A DNA stretch of 64,000 nucleotides from Abelmoschus esculentus (GCA_035048815.1 JAUCBN010000017.1:9420936-9484935); one strand, 5' to 3'. Positions 40,518 to 52,073 are shown, numbered from the stretch's first letter. Numbers and translations are program-made. Notes: generated by a model not told the origin, from the sequence alone.

Positions 40518-41673
40518 AGGTCAAAGAAATGGGTCATCGACCATCGTATACGCTCTATGAAAAGGACTGTTCATTATGATATGTACTTGAAGAGAGGGGT
40601 CATTCATCGCGACATATGCTCAATGTGACTGGTCGTCCATCACGGTATACGCTCAAATAGGGGAAATTCTCCATGTCCCGCACTCGAGGAGAAGGGTCAT
40701 TCATCGCAACATACGCTGAAATCAAGGGGTCGTCCATCAAGGTATACGCTCAAAGAGAGGGACCATTCATTATGACATATGCTCGAAGAGAGGGACCATT
40801 CATTATGACATATGCTCGAAGATAGGGGTCATTCACCGCAATATACGCTCAAAGAGAGCGGTCGTCCATCACGGTATACGCTCGAAGAGAGGGGTCATTC
40901 ATCACGACATACTCTTAAAAAGAGGGGTCGTCTGTCACGGTATAATCTCTAAGAGAGGGACTGTTTATTATAAAATGCACTTGAAGAGTGAGGTCATTCA
41001 TCGCGCCTTACGCACAAATAGAGGGATCGTCCATTATAGTATTCGCTCAAAGGGAGGGATCGTTCATTATGACATACGCTTGAAGAGATCATTGATTCAC
41101 AAGGTCATACACTCAAAGAGCGGGGTCAGCCATCAAGGTATACGCTCTAAGAAAGATACGTTTTTTTTATAACATGCCCTCGAAGAGAGGGGTCATTCAT
41201 TGCAATATACGCTCAAAGAGAGGAGTTGTCCATCACGGTATACGCTCAAAGAGAGGGACCATTCACCATGACATGCACTCAAAGAGAGGGATCATTCATC
41301 GCGACATACGCTCAAAGAGAGGGGTCGTCTATCACGGCATACACTCAAAGAGAGGAATCGTTCATTATGACATATGCTTGAAGAGAGGAGTCATTCACCG
41401 CGATATACGTTCATAGAGAGGGGTTCATCCATCACGGAATACGCTACAAAAATGGGACCGTTTATTCTAACATGCACTCGAAGGGATGTGTCATTCATCG
41501 TGACATACTCTCAAAGAGAGGGACTGTTCACCATGACATGCATTCGAAGAGAGGGGTCGTTCATCCCAACATACGCTCAAAGAGAAGGGTCATCGATCAC
41601 GCTATTAGCTCAAATATAGAAACCGTTCATCATGACTTACACTCGAAGAGAGGGGTCATTTATCATGACGTAC
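40518..41673. repeat. 33 bp minisatellite array (99 bp trimer), array 1
   Basis: Tandem 33 bp units end in 'gctcaaagagagggg' and alternate three types: 'tcattcatcgcgacatac', 'tcgtccatcacggtatac' and 'ccgttcattatgacatgc'. Together they give a 99 bp higher-order period. Because 33 is a multiple of three and stops are rare, all forward frames stay open for long stretches and give 11-residue repeats such as GVIHRDIRSKR / GVVHHGIRSKR / GTVHYDMHSKR. These are treated as non-coding: several frames are open at once, and units often contain small indels that switch frame. The array abuts satellite on the left and segment 41674-41996 on the right. It is duplicated at 62785-63940. Confidence 0.93.
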
Positions 41674-41996
41674 TAATGTGTTCACATTTCTGCTCATTTA
41701 TATCATACTTTCATGCTTCATTTCACGCATGGGATCAAAGGAGAGTTATCTTACTGATGCTAGTATTTATTACTTTTATATACTTTATAGTAAGATACTT
41801 AAGAGTTATATTAATTAGGCTATAAACATGAATAGTCATTATAATCATATTATTAAGTTTCAGCTTAGATCTATATTAAGTTATTTTAAGTATTGTCATT
41901 ATTTCCATTATTATGTTTTCTTCATAGGACTTACATATTGTTCAAGGAGTAAGTATTAGCTCGGTGTAAGCTTAGTTAGCTCAGAAGAAGCTAAAC
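41674..41996 (+). repeat. Segment U, + copy (inverted partner at 57760-58060)
   Basis: A non-tandem segment beginning just after the minisatellite and containing 'catgcttcatttcacgcatg', 'atttattacttttatatact', 'ttcagcttagatctatatta' and 'ttatgttttcttcatagga'. The reverse complement of 57760-58060 matches it with scattered differences (roughly nine in ten bases identical by eye), ending at 'gaagctaaac' in both. A third copy (its first ~60 bp) is at 63941-64000. In every case U directly abuts the 33 bp minisatellite. Confidence 0.87.
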
Positions 41997-43150
41997 GTAC
42001 GACAATGCTAGAAACACAAGGAGCCAACTTCAGAATAGCTTGAAAATGCATGAAAAACTCCCACAGTACTTAAAGAACTCAAGACTAGCTTCATGTCAGC
42101 TCACAAATCCCATATAAGCTCAAATGAAGCATAATTCAAAACGAGGCCTTAGGAGATTCGGATCACCTCCAAAACACTCCTAGCACTAGAAGAGAGTATA
42201 GGGAAGCTAACGAACCAACTCACTTCGCTAAAGGCATCTCAGACTAGCTTATTTTAGCTTCAAACTTTAGCTATGTCTTTCAGCTAGATAACTCAGTTCA
42301 ATTCAGCTCACTTTCAGCTCGATTAGCTCACCTCAACTCTAGCTATCACTCCTAGCTCAACACCCAAAGGTCACATACCCTTCACCAAGCATCATGTCCG
42401 TCCATTATCCACATTGGGCGCCAAGATCATGGAGGGAATGGAAATGGGCGCCAAAACAAAGAGATAACACTTTTCATTGGACAGATTCATGATGGTCCAC
42501 TTGTTTGCCATTTTAGAGCAGGATACAAGCATAACTAGGGTTTGGACCCTATCTCTTATCTTTTGAACACATGTTGAATCGCATCAATCCGATATCGGGA
42601 GCTTGAGATATAGTCAAATTACTGAAGATACTGTAGGGTGGACCGAGAAGTTACATCTTTTCGAATAGATTTGGAGGGGGAAGCCATTCAAATAAATGGT
42701 TATCCTAATAATTAAAGGAAATTCTGGTCAAACCTCTTAGAAAACTATAAATAGGACTTAGATTCATTTGTAAATCACATCTTTGATCAATATAAATATT
42801 TATTTGTGAGTTTACTCTCAAACATGTTTTTTTTAGAACTAAATCGACTTATCAAATCTATTATATAGGTTTGTTGCATCTTCTATCTTTTCAATCCATA
42901 CTTAAGATTCTAGGAACTTATTTCCTAAGGGTCTAAGTCCTATACCACTGTCAAAGCATACTATAAGTTGGGTTTTTTCTTTCATAGCATAAGTTCTACT
43001 TTTGTTATCTTTGAATACTATTTCTTTACCACCTTATATACATTCCATCCTATCCATTTCATTAATCATTATAGCCGACTCATCAAGGCTTGATTGCAAT
43101 CATGGTCGGGAATATCAAAGCTTCTCTTCATAACAACAATTGGAGAGTTG
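41997..43150. other. Single-copy-looking spacer between minisatellite arrays, LTR-like
   Basis: No gene is seen. The first part (to about 42370) is unusually rich in 'agct' words ('gctcacttt', 'tagctcacctcaactctagc'). Then 'ttgggcgccaagatcatgg' and 'atgggcgccaaaac' form a short repeat near 42412-42455. Near 42745 'actataaataggac' resembles a TATA box, followed after ~70 bp by AT-rich 'caatataaatatttatttgtg'. The TATA element and the layout suggest an LTR or promoter fragment, but termini and target duplications are not identifiable. Confidence 0.4.
42740..42756 (+). promoter_or_regulatory. TATA-box-like element
   Basis: 'aactataaataggactt' matches the plant TATA consensus (TATAAATA) with a GC-containing flank. 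It may be the core promoter of an LTR; no downstream transcript unit can be seen. Confidence 0.35.
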
Positions 43151-46100
43151 GAGCGTATCACATGTACTCGAAGAGAGGGGTCACTCATCGTGACATACGC
43201 TCAAAGAGAGGGGTGGTAAATCACGGTAGACGCTCCCAGAAAAGGACAGTTCAGTATAACATGCACTCGAAGAGGGGTCATCCATCATAGCATACGCTCA
43301 AAGAGAAGGACCATTCATTATGACATACGCTCGAAGAGAGGGGTCATTCCCCGCGACATACGCTCAAAGAGAGGGGTCATTCCCTACGACATACGCTCAA
43401 AGCGAGGGATCATTCCCCGTGACATGCACTCAAAGAGAAGAGTCATTCATCGCAACAAGCGCTCAAAGAGAGGGGTCATCGATCATGCTATACACTCAAA
43501 TAGAGGGACCTTTCATTATGACATGCACTAGAAGAGTAGGGTCATTCATTGCGAGTTACGCTCAAAGAGAGAGGTCGTCCATCACGGCATACGCCTAAAG
43601 AGAGGGTTTGTTCATATTGACATGCACTCGAAGAGAGGGGTTATTCATCACGACATACGCTCAAAGGGAGAAGTTGTTCATCACGCTATATGCTCAAAGA
43701 GAGGAACTATTCATTATGACACACGCTCGAAGAGATGGGTCATAAACCGCGACATACACTAAAAGAGCAGTGTCAGTCATCATGGTATACGCACTAAGAA
43801 TTCATTATGACATGTACTCGAAGAGCGGGGTCATTCTTCGAGACATACGCTCAAAAAATTCATTATGACATGTACTCGAAGAGCGGGGTCATTCTTCGAG
43901 ACATACGCTCAAAGAGAGGGACCGTTCATTATGACATGCACTTGAAGAGGGGTCATTCATCGCAACATACGCTCAAAGATAAAGGTCATCGACCACGATA
44001 TTTTTTTTGAAAGAGCATCGACCGTGGTATACGCTCTAAAGAAGGACCGTTCATTATGACATGCTCTAAAATAGAGGGGTTATTCATCACAACATACGCT
44101 TAAAGAGAGGGGTCGTCCATTACGGTATAGGCTCAACGAGAGAGACCGTTCATTATGACATGCACTCAAAGAGAGGGGTAATTCATCGCGACATCCGCTC
44201 AGAGAAAGGGGTCATCGACCACAGTATACACTCTAAGAGAGGGACTGTTCATTATGACATGAACTCGAAGAGAGGGGTTATTCATCGCGACATACGCTTA
44301 AAGAGAGGGGTCGTTCATCATGGTATACGGTCAAAGAGAGGGACAGTTCATTATGATATATGCTCAAAGAGATGGGTTATTCACCGCAAAACACGCTGAA
44401 AAGAGGCCCGTTCATTACGACATACGCTCGTAGACATGGGTCATTCATTATATGAAAGGGCTCATTCTAAGAAAGTGACGGTTTATTATAACATGCACTC
44501 GAAGTGAGAGGGTATTCATTGCAACATATGTTGAAATAGAGGGATCGTCCATGACAGTATACGCTCAAAGAGAGGGACCATTCATTATGACATGCACTCG
44601 AAGAAAGGGGTTAATCATCGCAACATACGCTCAAAGAGAGAGGTTGGCCGTCACGGTATACGCTCAAAGAGAGGGACCGTTCACCATGACATGTACTCGA
44701 AGAGAGGGGTCATTCATCGTGACATACGCTCAAAGAGAGGGGTCATCTATCACGACATACACTCAAAGAGAGGAATCGTTCATTATGACATACGGTTGAA
44801 GAGAGGAGTCATTCACCGCGATATACGTTCATAGAGAGGGGTCCATCCATCACGGAATACGCTCCAAGAATGGGACTGTTTATTCTAACATGCACTTGAA
44901 GGGATGTGTCATTCATCGTGACATACTCTCAAAGAGAAGGATTGTCCATGACGGTGTACACTTAGAGAGAGACCGTTCATTATGACACGGACTCGAAGAG
45001 AGGGGAATTCATCACGAAATATTTTCAAAGAGAGGCGTCGTACACCATGAAATGCACCCGAAGAGAGAGGTCATTCATCATGACATACGCTCAAAGAGAG
45101 GGGTCGTCCATCACAATATACACTCAAAGAGAGGGATCGTTAATTATGACATACACTTGAAGAGAGGGATCATTCACCGCGACATAGGCTCAAAGAGAGG
45201 GGTCATCTTTCACGATATACGCTCTAAGAAAGGGACATTTCATAATGACATGCAGTCGAAGGGTGAGGCATTTCATCGCGACATACGCTCAAAGAGAAGG
45301 GTCATCCATCACGGTATACGCTTTAAAAAAGGGACCGTTCACCATGACATGCAATCAAAGAGAGGGGTCATTCATCGCAATATACATTTAAAGAGAGGGG
45401 TCATCGATCACGGCATACGCTCAAAGAGAGTGATCGTTCATTATAACATACCTGAAGAGAGAGGTCATTCATCTCGATGTACGTTCAAATAGAAGGGTCG
45501 TCCATCATGGTATACAGTCTTAGAAATGGACCGTTCACCATGACAAGCACTCAAAGAGAAGTGTCATTTATCGCAACAAACGCTCAAAGAGAGGTGTCAT
45601 CAATCACGCTTTACGCTCAAATAAAGGGAACATTCATTATGGCATGCAATCGAAGAATGGAGTCATTCATCGCGACATACGCTCAAAGAGCGCGGCATCC
45701 ATCGCGGTATACACTCAAAGAGAGGGTTGTTCATTATCACATGCTCTAAAAGAGAGGGTGGTTATTCATCACAACATACGCTTAAAGAGAGGGGTCGTCC
45801 ATCATAGTATACGCTCAAAAGGAGGGTCCGTTTATTATGATATGCACTCAAAGATAGGGGTCATTCATCGTGACATACACTCAAAGAGAGGGGTCGTCCA
45901 TCACGACATATGCTCAAAGAGAAGGGTCATTCAATATGACAAATGCTCGAAGAGAGGGGTCATTCACCATGACATACTCTCAAAGAGAGGGGTCGTCCAT
46001 CATGGTATACGCTCTAAGAAAAGGCTGGTCCAATATGACTTGCACTTGTTGAGAGGGGTCATTTATCACGATATACGCTTAAAGAGAAGGGTGGTCCAGC

Positions 46101-47895
46101 ACGGTTTATGTTGTAAGAAAAGGATGGTTCATTCTGACATGCACTCGAAGAGAGGGATCATTAAACGTGACAAAAGCTTAAAGAGGGGTCGTCCATCACG
46201 GTATACGCAAAAAGAGAGGTACCGTACACCGTGAAATGCACTCGAAGAGAGAGGTCATTCATCATGATATATGCTCAAAGAGAGTGGTCGTCCATCACGG
46301 TATACACTCAAAGAGAGGGATAGTTAATTATGACATACGCTTGAAGAGAGGGGTCATTCATCGCGACATAGGCTCAAAGAAAGGGGTCGTCCATCACGAT
46401 ATACGCTCTAAGAAAAGGACATTTCATAATGACAAGTAGTCGAAGGGTGAGGCATTTCATCGTGACATACGGTCAAAGAGAAGGGTCGTCCATCATGGTA
46501 TACGCTTTAAGAAAGGGATCGTTCACCATGACATGCAATCAAAGAGAGAGGTCATTCATCGCAACATAGGCTCAAAGAGAGGGATCATTTATTATAACAT
46601 ACGCTTAAAGAGAGGGGTCATTCATCTCGATATACATTCAAATAGAAGGGTCGTCCATCACGGTATACAATCTTAGAAAGGGACCGTTCACCATGACAAG
46701 CACTCAAAAAGAAGTGCCATTCATCGCAACAAACGGTCAAAGAGAGGGGTCATCGATCACGCTTTATGCTCAAATAGAGGGACCGTTCATTATGACATGC
46801 ACTCAAAGAGTGGAGTCATTCATCGGGACATACGCTCAAAGAGCACGGCGTCCATCGCGATATACACTCAAAGAGAGGGGCCGTTCATTATCATATGCTC
46901 TAAAAGAGAGGGTGGTTATTCATCACAATATACGCTTAAAGAGAGGGGTCGTCCATCACAATGTACACTCAAAAGGAGAGACCGTTTATTATGATATGCA
47001 CTCAAAGATAGGGGTCATTCATCGTGACATACGCTCAAAGAGAGGGGTCGTCCATCACGACATATGCTCAAAGAGAAGGGTCATTCAATATGACAAACGC
47101 TCGAAGAGAGGGGTCATTCACCATGACATACTCTCAAAGAGAGGGGTCGTCCATCATGGTATACGCTCTAAGAAAAGGATGGTTCAATATGATATGCACT
47201 TGTTGAGAGGGGTCATTTATCGCGACATAAGCTCAAAGAGAAGAGTGGTCCAGCACGGTTTACGTTATAAGAAAGGGATGGTTCATTATGAAATGCACTC
47301 TAAGAGATGGATCATTCAATGCGACATACATTTAAAGAGAGGGTTTGTCCATCACGGTATACGCACAAAGAGAGGGACTGTACACCATTAAATGCACTCG
47401 AAGAGAGAGGTCATTAATCGTGACATACGCTCAAAGAGAGTGGTCGTCCTTCACGATATAAACTCAAAGAGAGGGACCGTTCATTATGACATATGCTCGA
47501 AAAGAGGGGTCGTTCACCGAGATATACGCTTAAAGAGAGGGGTCGTCCATCACGGTATACTCTCAAAGAGACGGACCGTTCATTATGACATACGCTCGCA
47601 GAGAGGGGTCTTTCACTGCGATATACGCTCAAAGCACGCGGCGTCTATCGTGTTATATACTAAAAGAGAGGGGCCATTCATTTTGACATGCACTCTCAAA
47701 GAAAGAAAGAGGTCGTCCATCACAGTATACGCTCAAAGGGAGGGACCTTTTATTATGACATGCACTCGAAGATAGGGGTCATTCATCGTGATATTCGCTT
47801 AAATAGAGGGGTCATCCATCATGGTATACCCTCAAAGAGAGAGACCCTTTATTATGACAAACGCTCGAAGAGAGGGATCATCCACCACGACATGA
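43151..47895. repeat. 33 bp minisatellite array (99 bp trimer), array 2, ~4.7 kb
   Basis: This is the largest block of the 33 bp family, about 140 units of the same three types as in array 1, on the same strand. Small indels and variant units are frequent ('gctctaagaaaggg', 'aagagcgcggcatcc'). Several frames are open for 60-230 codons and read as 11-residue repeats; the longest, near 46693-47391, is still interpreted as a by-product of the repeat. The block contains a ~1.15 kb internal duplication (45050-46230 and 46230-47390). It also has a 340 bp stretch (about 44600-44940) nearly the same as 41170-41510 of array 1. No start context, introns or non-repeat domain supports a gene. Confidence 0.92.
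45050..47391. repeat. ~1.15 kb tandem duplication within the minisatellite
   Basis: Distinctive variants recur at +1154 to +1155 bp: the stretch at 45870-46052 matches 47024-47206, 'caaatagaagggtcgtccat' appears near 45486 and 46640, and 'cacttgttgagaggggtcat' near 46044 and 47198. 1155 is 35 x 33, so the duplication keeps the 33 bp register. Copies differ at scattered positions, so this is older than the satellite duplications. Confidence 0.85.
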
Positions 47896-48000
47896 GTCTT
47901 CCTATATGAAACCCTGAATCTAGAATTCTAACAATATTGATCCTTTTTCCATAGAATCCACATCTTCGAGATGCTTTGATTTCTGATCATTGTAGCATCT
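47896..48000. other. Short spacer between oppositely oriented minisatellite blocks
   Basis: About 105 bp of non-repeat sequence ('ccctgaatctagaattctaa' ... 'catcttcgagatgctttg'). It sits where the 33 bp array changes strand. Nothing recognisable. Confidence 0.5.
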
Positions 48001-48426
48001 AACGGTCCCTTTCTTCGAGCGTATACCGTGGTGGGCGATCCCTCTCTTCGAGCGTATATCATAAATCATGACCCCCCTCTTTGGGCGTATATCGTAAAGC
48101 ATGATCCCTCTCTTCGGGAGTATGTCATAGTGAACGGTCCCTCTATTCGAGCGTATACCGTGTTGGAAGACCCCTCTCTTCGAGCGTATGTCGCAAAGTA
48201 TGACCCCCTTCTTCAGGCGTATGTCATAAAGAACGGTCCTTCTCTTCGAGCGTATACCGTGGTGGGCGAGCCCTCTCTTCAAGCGTATGTCGCAAAACAT
48301 GACCCCCCTTCTTCAGGCGCATGTCATAGTGAATGGTCCCTGTCTTCGAGCGTATGTCGCAAAGTATGACCATCTTCTTTAGGCGTACGTCATAAAGAAC
48401 GGTACCTCTCTTCGAGCGTATACCAT
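48001..48426 (-). repeat. 33 bp minisatellite, inverted block
   Basis: The reverse complement of the 33 bp family, with units reading 'tcttcgagcgtataccgtg' and 'tcttcgagcgtatgtcgc'. On the plus strand it translates in 11-residue steps (DPSLRAYVxxx type). About 13 units, with a somewhat different unit flavour ('caaagtatgacccc', 'gtggtgggcga') from arrays 1 and 2, so it is a diverged branch and not a simple flip of the adjacent array. Confidence 0.92.
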
Positions 48427-48483
48427 CTCGGTATTAAAGAAATCCTTTGTTGGTTTCTACATGTTCTCACTTGGTCGATCTCG

Positions 48484-48911
48484 ATCGTTTCTTTTTCTTC
48501 TTCTTCTCCTTTTTTTTTCTTTTTGCTTTCTTCTTTTCTTTCTTTTTCTTTTTCTTTTCTTTTTGTTTTTTATTTCTCTTCTTTTTTTTTTCTTTTTCTC
48601 TTGTTTTACATTCTTCTTCTTCTTCTTATCTTTTTCTTGTCTTTTGTTTCATTCTTCCTCTCTCTCTTCTTTTTTTCTTTTCCTCTAATACCCTTAATAT
48701 AAAAGCATCGATTTCTGACAGTCTTTTCTCATATTTTCTCTCTCTTCTCTTTTCTTTTTCTTTCTCTTTCTCTTTCTTCTTCTTCTCTTTTTTTTCTTTT
48801 TTCTTTTTTTACTTATTTTTTTACTTATTTTTCTCTTTCTTTTTCTTATTTCTTTGTTCTTTCTTTTGGTTTTCTCTTTTTCTTTTTTCTTTTCTTTTTT
48901 CTTTTTTTTCA
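48484..48911. repeat. Polypyrimidine tract (CTT/TTC-rich), ~430 bp
   Basis: Almost pure C and T on the plus strand (ttcttcttc, tctttttc, ttcttttc words), broken once by about 35 bp of mixed sequence near 48687-48722. It is open as a poly-Phe/Leu frame, which is not a gene. On the minus (retroelement) strand it is a purine tract. Confidence 0.9.
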
Positions 48912-48954
48912 AACATCCTTAAGGAAGGATCGAGTTAAAGATGTTTGTTTTGTG

Positions 48955-49020
48955 AAAAACATCCTTAAGAAAGAGTTTGATTGAGAAGTTTGTTTTAGGG
49001 TAAACATCCTTAAGGAAGAA
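48955..49020. repeat. Short direct repeats around 'aacatccttaaggaag'
   Basis: 'aaacatccttaaggaagga' occurs at about 48911, 'aaacatccttaagaaagag' at about 48957 and 'aaacatccttaaggaagaa' at about 49004. These are three copies spaced 46-47 bp, so a small tandem repeat starts inside the end of the pyrimidine tract. Confidence 0.85.
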
Positions 49021-49267
49021 TCAAATTGATGCTCAAATATAGAGTGGTACCTTACTTAAGGAATACCTGAATATCTCGTAACAAAATGGTATCTCCCTTT
49101 AGAGAATGCCTAATATTTTATCTGGATGTCTTGATATTTGATTGCCTTAATACATAAAAAAACTTGGTGCCCCAAATAACTAGAGGTTGGAAGGCTTTTC
49201 ATGACGTTGGATTCTTTGTTGAGATCCATCTCTTTTCTCGCGGAACTAAATGATGCATGAGTGTCAT

Positions 49268-49385
49268 TATATTTTTCCTCTTTTTTTCTTTCTTCTTCTT
49301 TTCTTCTTTTTTTCCTTTCTTTCCCGCTTTTTCTTTCTTCTTTTTTTCTTTTCGTTCTTTTTCTCCTTTTCTCTTTCTCTTCCTC
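49268..49385. repeat. Polypyrimidine tract, ~120 bp
   Basis: CT-rich tract (ttttttctttcttcttctt words) with a few G's. The antisense Lys/Glu-rich frame is compositional. Confidence 0.85.
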
Positions 49386-49504
49386 ATACTGTCTGTCGTC
49401 GAACAAATCTGCGAACTCATGATTTTTCTAGAGTTGTTTCTTCTTTAGTGAGCTGTAGATCAAGTTTCTGATCCATCCTCAGAATTTCTGTTTAAAATAT
49501 ACAA

Positions 49505-49668
49505 AATGCAATGATGGAATGAAATGAGAATGCTAATGAGGCATGAATATCTAACCTAAATGATGCATGAATATTTAACCTTCATGATGCATGAATGTTT
49601 AAAATAATGCATGAATGCTTAACCTAAATGATGCATGAATATTAACCCTAAATAATGCATGAATGTTA
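49505..49668. repeat. Degenerate ~30 bp tandem repeat with 'atgatgcatgaat'
   Basis: 'aatgatgcatgaatatttaa' and close variants ('aataatgcatgaatgctta', 'aataatgcatgaatgtta') recur every ~24-33 bp, about six copies. The related 'atgcatgagatgaa' words appear again at 53035-53092. Confidence 0.85.
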
Positions 49669-49867
49669 TTTTCCTTTTTCTTTTCTTTTTTCTTCTTTTC
49701 TTGGAGGATAGATTCTCGCTTTCTATCGCATCGGGCTTTTATCTCTTCTAGATCTTCCTTCTTCATCTCTTGTAGATTCTCGCTTCCTATCGCATCAGAG
49801 CAGGATATCTCAACTTACAATTCAAATATCCTCCTTTTGGTATAGGTGTAGCATTCACCTGGGGGTC

Positions 49868-49962
49868 TTTTTCTTTCTTTTTCTTTTCCCTTTTTTTCTT
49901 TTTCTTTCCTCTTCTTCTTTTCTTTTTTTCTCTTTTCCTTCTTTTTTCTTTTACTCTTTCTA
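49868..49962. repeat. Polypyrimidine tract, ~95 bp
   Basis: CT-rich tract immediately after 'tcacctgggggtc'. One of at least six such tracts in 48.4-53.6 kb. Confidence 0.8.
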
Positions 49963-51127
49963 AAGGACTAAGGTGGACACATGCCCCAAACTACCTAGAG
50001 TTCAATTTTGGACGAAAGAACATCCTTATCTTTGTTGTTCTTTTTTCGATTCTTCGAAAGGCTAAAACTGACTTGCGTTGATGGGTCAAAACCTTCTATT
50101 CAAAAATGCCTCATTCCTTTAAGCTTTGTCCCAACCATAGTTTTTCATTGTGTCTTTATGATTAGTCTTAGATTGCAATATTACGGTGAACACATGCCCC
50201 CACATCCTCAGGTCTGTTTCTTCAATTAAGATCAATCTGTATTTCTGAAAACATTCAAAATATTATGGTAGAAGACTAGCTAGCATCTAAAATTTGACAT
50301 CTTTTCCCTTTTTCTTTCTTTCATATTCTTTTCCTCTCAAATAAACACGGTTATTCTCTTATTCTTAATCCGCTATAAGATTCTGAAGTATCAATCTCGG
50401 AAAACTCATATTTCCTGCTTGTAGTAATGGCTCTCAATTCTCAGGCTTGAATCATTTGAGGTTTATTTTCAACAAGCTTATTTGGGGTTATCCTCTTGGA
50501 TTTCACTTTGAATTCTGTCTTTGGGCCTTCTGATCGACTTTTTTTATTGCACCTAATATACTTTTACCCCAAAGGCTTGATTTTTATCTTTGCTCAAATT
50601 GTAACCTCAATAGGCTCAAGTAATCCTTATTTACGCTGGCCTGACCTCTCGAAATATATCACCTTACAATCAAAGTAATCTTTTCCGACAACACTTAATA
50701 TCACACATTACCCCTTCTTCTCGATTCTTATCAAAGATGATCGTTTGCATTAATTATCTTGTTCATAAACTTTTGGAATAAAAGAATTTAATAATTGTAA
50801 ATAAGACAAAATTTAAATGTGTTTTGGTAAATATAAAAGAATAATAAAATGTAGAAAAGAGGTTCCTTGGATATCAAGTGCTTTAGACTCAACCCTCAAA
50901 GTTGTTTTTTAACCTTTGGAAGTTGTGGCGATATTTGAAGTTTTGGGATTCCCTTCAGATTGCTCGATTCATCCTCATGATTATTGTATTTACTCAATCT
51001 ATTCGAAAACTACTCCTTCTAGTTCTCAATACTTTCTCCTCATATGTATCCAAACTTTTCGTACTTGCCCCGCTAGTATCTTCTTGAGAATTCAAAGTAT
51101 GCTTCAGACTGCATCTAGCAATAGGAG

Positions 51128-51240
51128 AATTTTTCTTTCTCTTTCTATCTCTCTTTTTCGGTTCTTTTCGGGGGTTTTTTCTCTTTTTTCTTTTTTTTTC
51201 ACATCTGTTATTGTTTTTTTTCTTTATTTTTCTTTTAAAA
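51128..51240. repeat. Polypyrimidine tract, ~110 bp
   Basis: CT-rich, interrupted by 'cggttcttttcgggggttt'. Non-coding by composition. A further tract lies at about 51495-51590. Confidence 0.8.
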
Positions 51241-52073
51241 TTCGAGGAAAACAAATCATCACAGTCCTTTGTCTCGAAGATCATGGTGGAGCATACAACT
51301 GAGCTCCGACTTACTCGGTATAGTCATGAATTTGAAAATATTACCATCACTCATGAATCAAAGACTTCGAATGGTGCATTTCTACCTTATTAGGCCTATC
51401 ATTTCAGAGGAGTGCCCCAAATACTTCCACACTCCTGTTCAAATATACCTATTATCAGGTTTCGAATATTGGAGTGCTTTTTGTTTAATATTTGTTCTCT
51501 CTTCTCTTATTCTTCTTTTTTTTAATCTCTTTTTTCTTTTTTCTTCTTTTTTCTTTTCCTTTTTCTTTGTTTTTCCTCTATTTCCTTCTTTTAGATGCAG
51601 TTTGAATGCTCTTACGGGAAATTCTCAAGATCATTTAATATCATCGGGCCTTTTCGAGGAGATTTTCTTATCATTGAACATCATTGAGGGAGTAGTAGTC
51701 TCATTTCTCGTGCATTACTGACCAAAGTTACTGATTGGGGTATCATTCTTCATCATGATCAAAACATTCTGATAACTTCATAATTGAGTCATAAGCACGT
51801 GACATCCAAGGAACTTTAAAGATAAAGGGATATATACACATTTTAACAAAAGGCATATCTTAATTGAAATTAAAAACATGTGGCCTTTACATAGATTCAT
51901 TGCTACTTTTAGGCCAATAGTAGCAAGATTGACTAAAAATAAAGAAACAAAGACAACAAATGCAAGATTGTTAATGCAAAATATCATCTAGGATATGCAA
52001 AGTAAACTGAGATGCGCCTAAACCTCCCCTGGCTGGGGAATTACTCCTGAACCACCCTAATCGTTTTGTCTCC

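Larger units (their letters stand above)
48427..52073. other. Degraded retroelement-like region rich in polypyrimidine tracts
   Basis: No coding domain is recognisable on either strand. The long Phe/Leu/Ser reading frames and their Lys/Glu/Arg antisense partners are products of CT-rich tracts. Between the tracts lies ordinary AT-rich DNA. There are two variants of 'tagattctcgctt.ctatcg' near 49708 and 49780, and 'acacatgccccaaactacc' / 'acacatgcccccacatcc' near 49977 and 50190. The region lies where pol would be expected downstream of the minus-strand gag, but no protease, reverse transcriptase, RNase H or integrase motif was seen. The element is either non-autonomous or heavily eroded. Confidence 0.5.

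Noticed and set aside
43151..47895. CRISPR-like array
   Set aside because: There are no unique spacers between identical repeats; every unit is a variant of the same 33 bp sequence, and the context is eukaryotic.
40975..47909. Long forward ORFs with 11-residue repeats as genuine repeat proteins
   Set aside because: Several frames are open simultaneously, the frames switch at small indels, there is no non-repeat domain, signal or intron structure, and the same DNA repeat occurs inverted. Best explained by a stop-poor 33 bp repeat.
48447..49471. Poly-Phe/Leu and Lys/Glu-rich ORFs as membrane or nuclear proteins
   Set aside because: They are the two strands of CT-rich low-complexity tracts.
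48427..52073. Retroelement pol (protease, RT, integrase)
   Set aside because: Looked for downstream of gag on the minus strand; no catalytic motifs or long frames were found.
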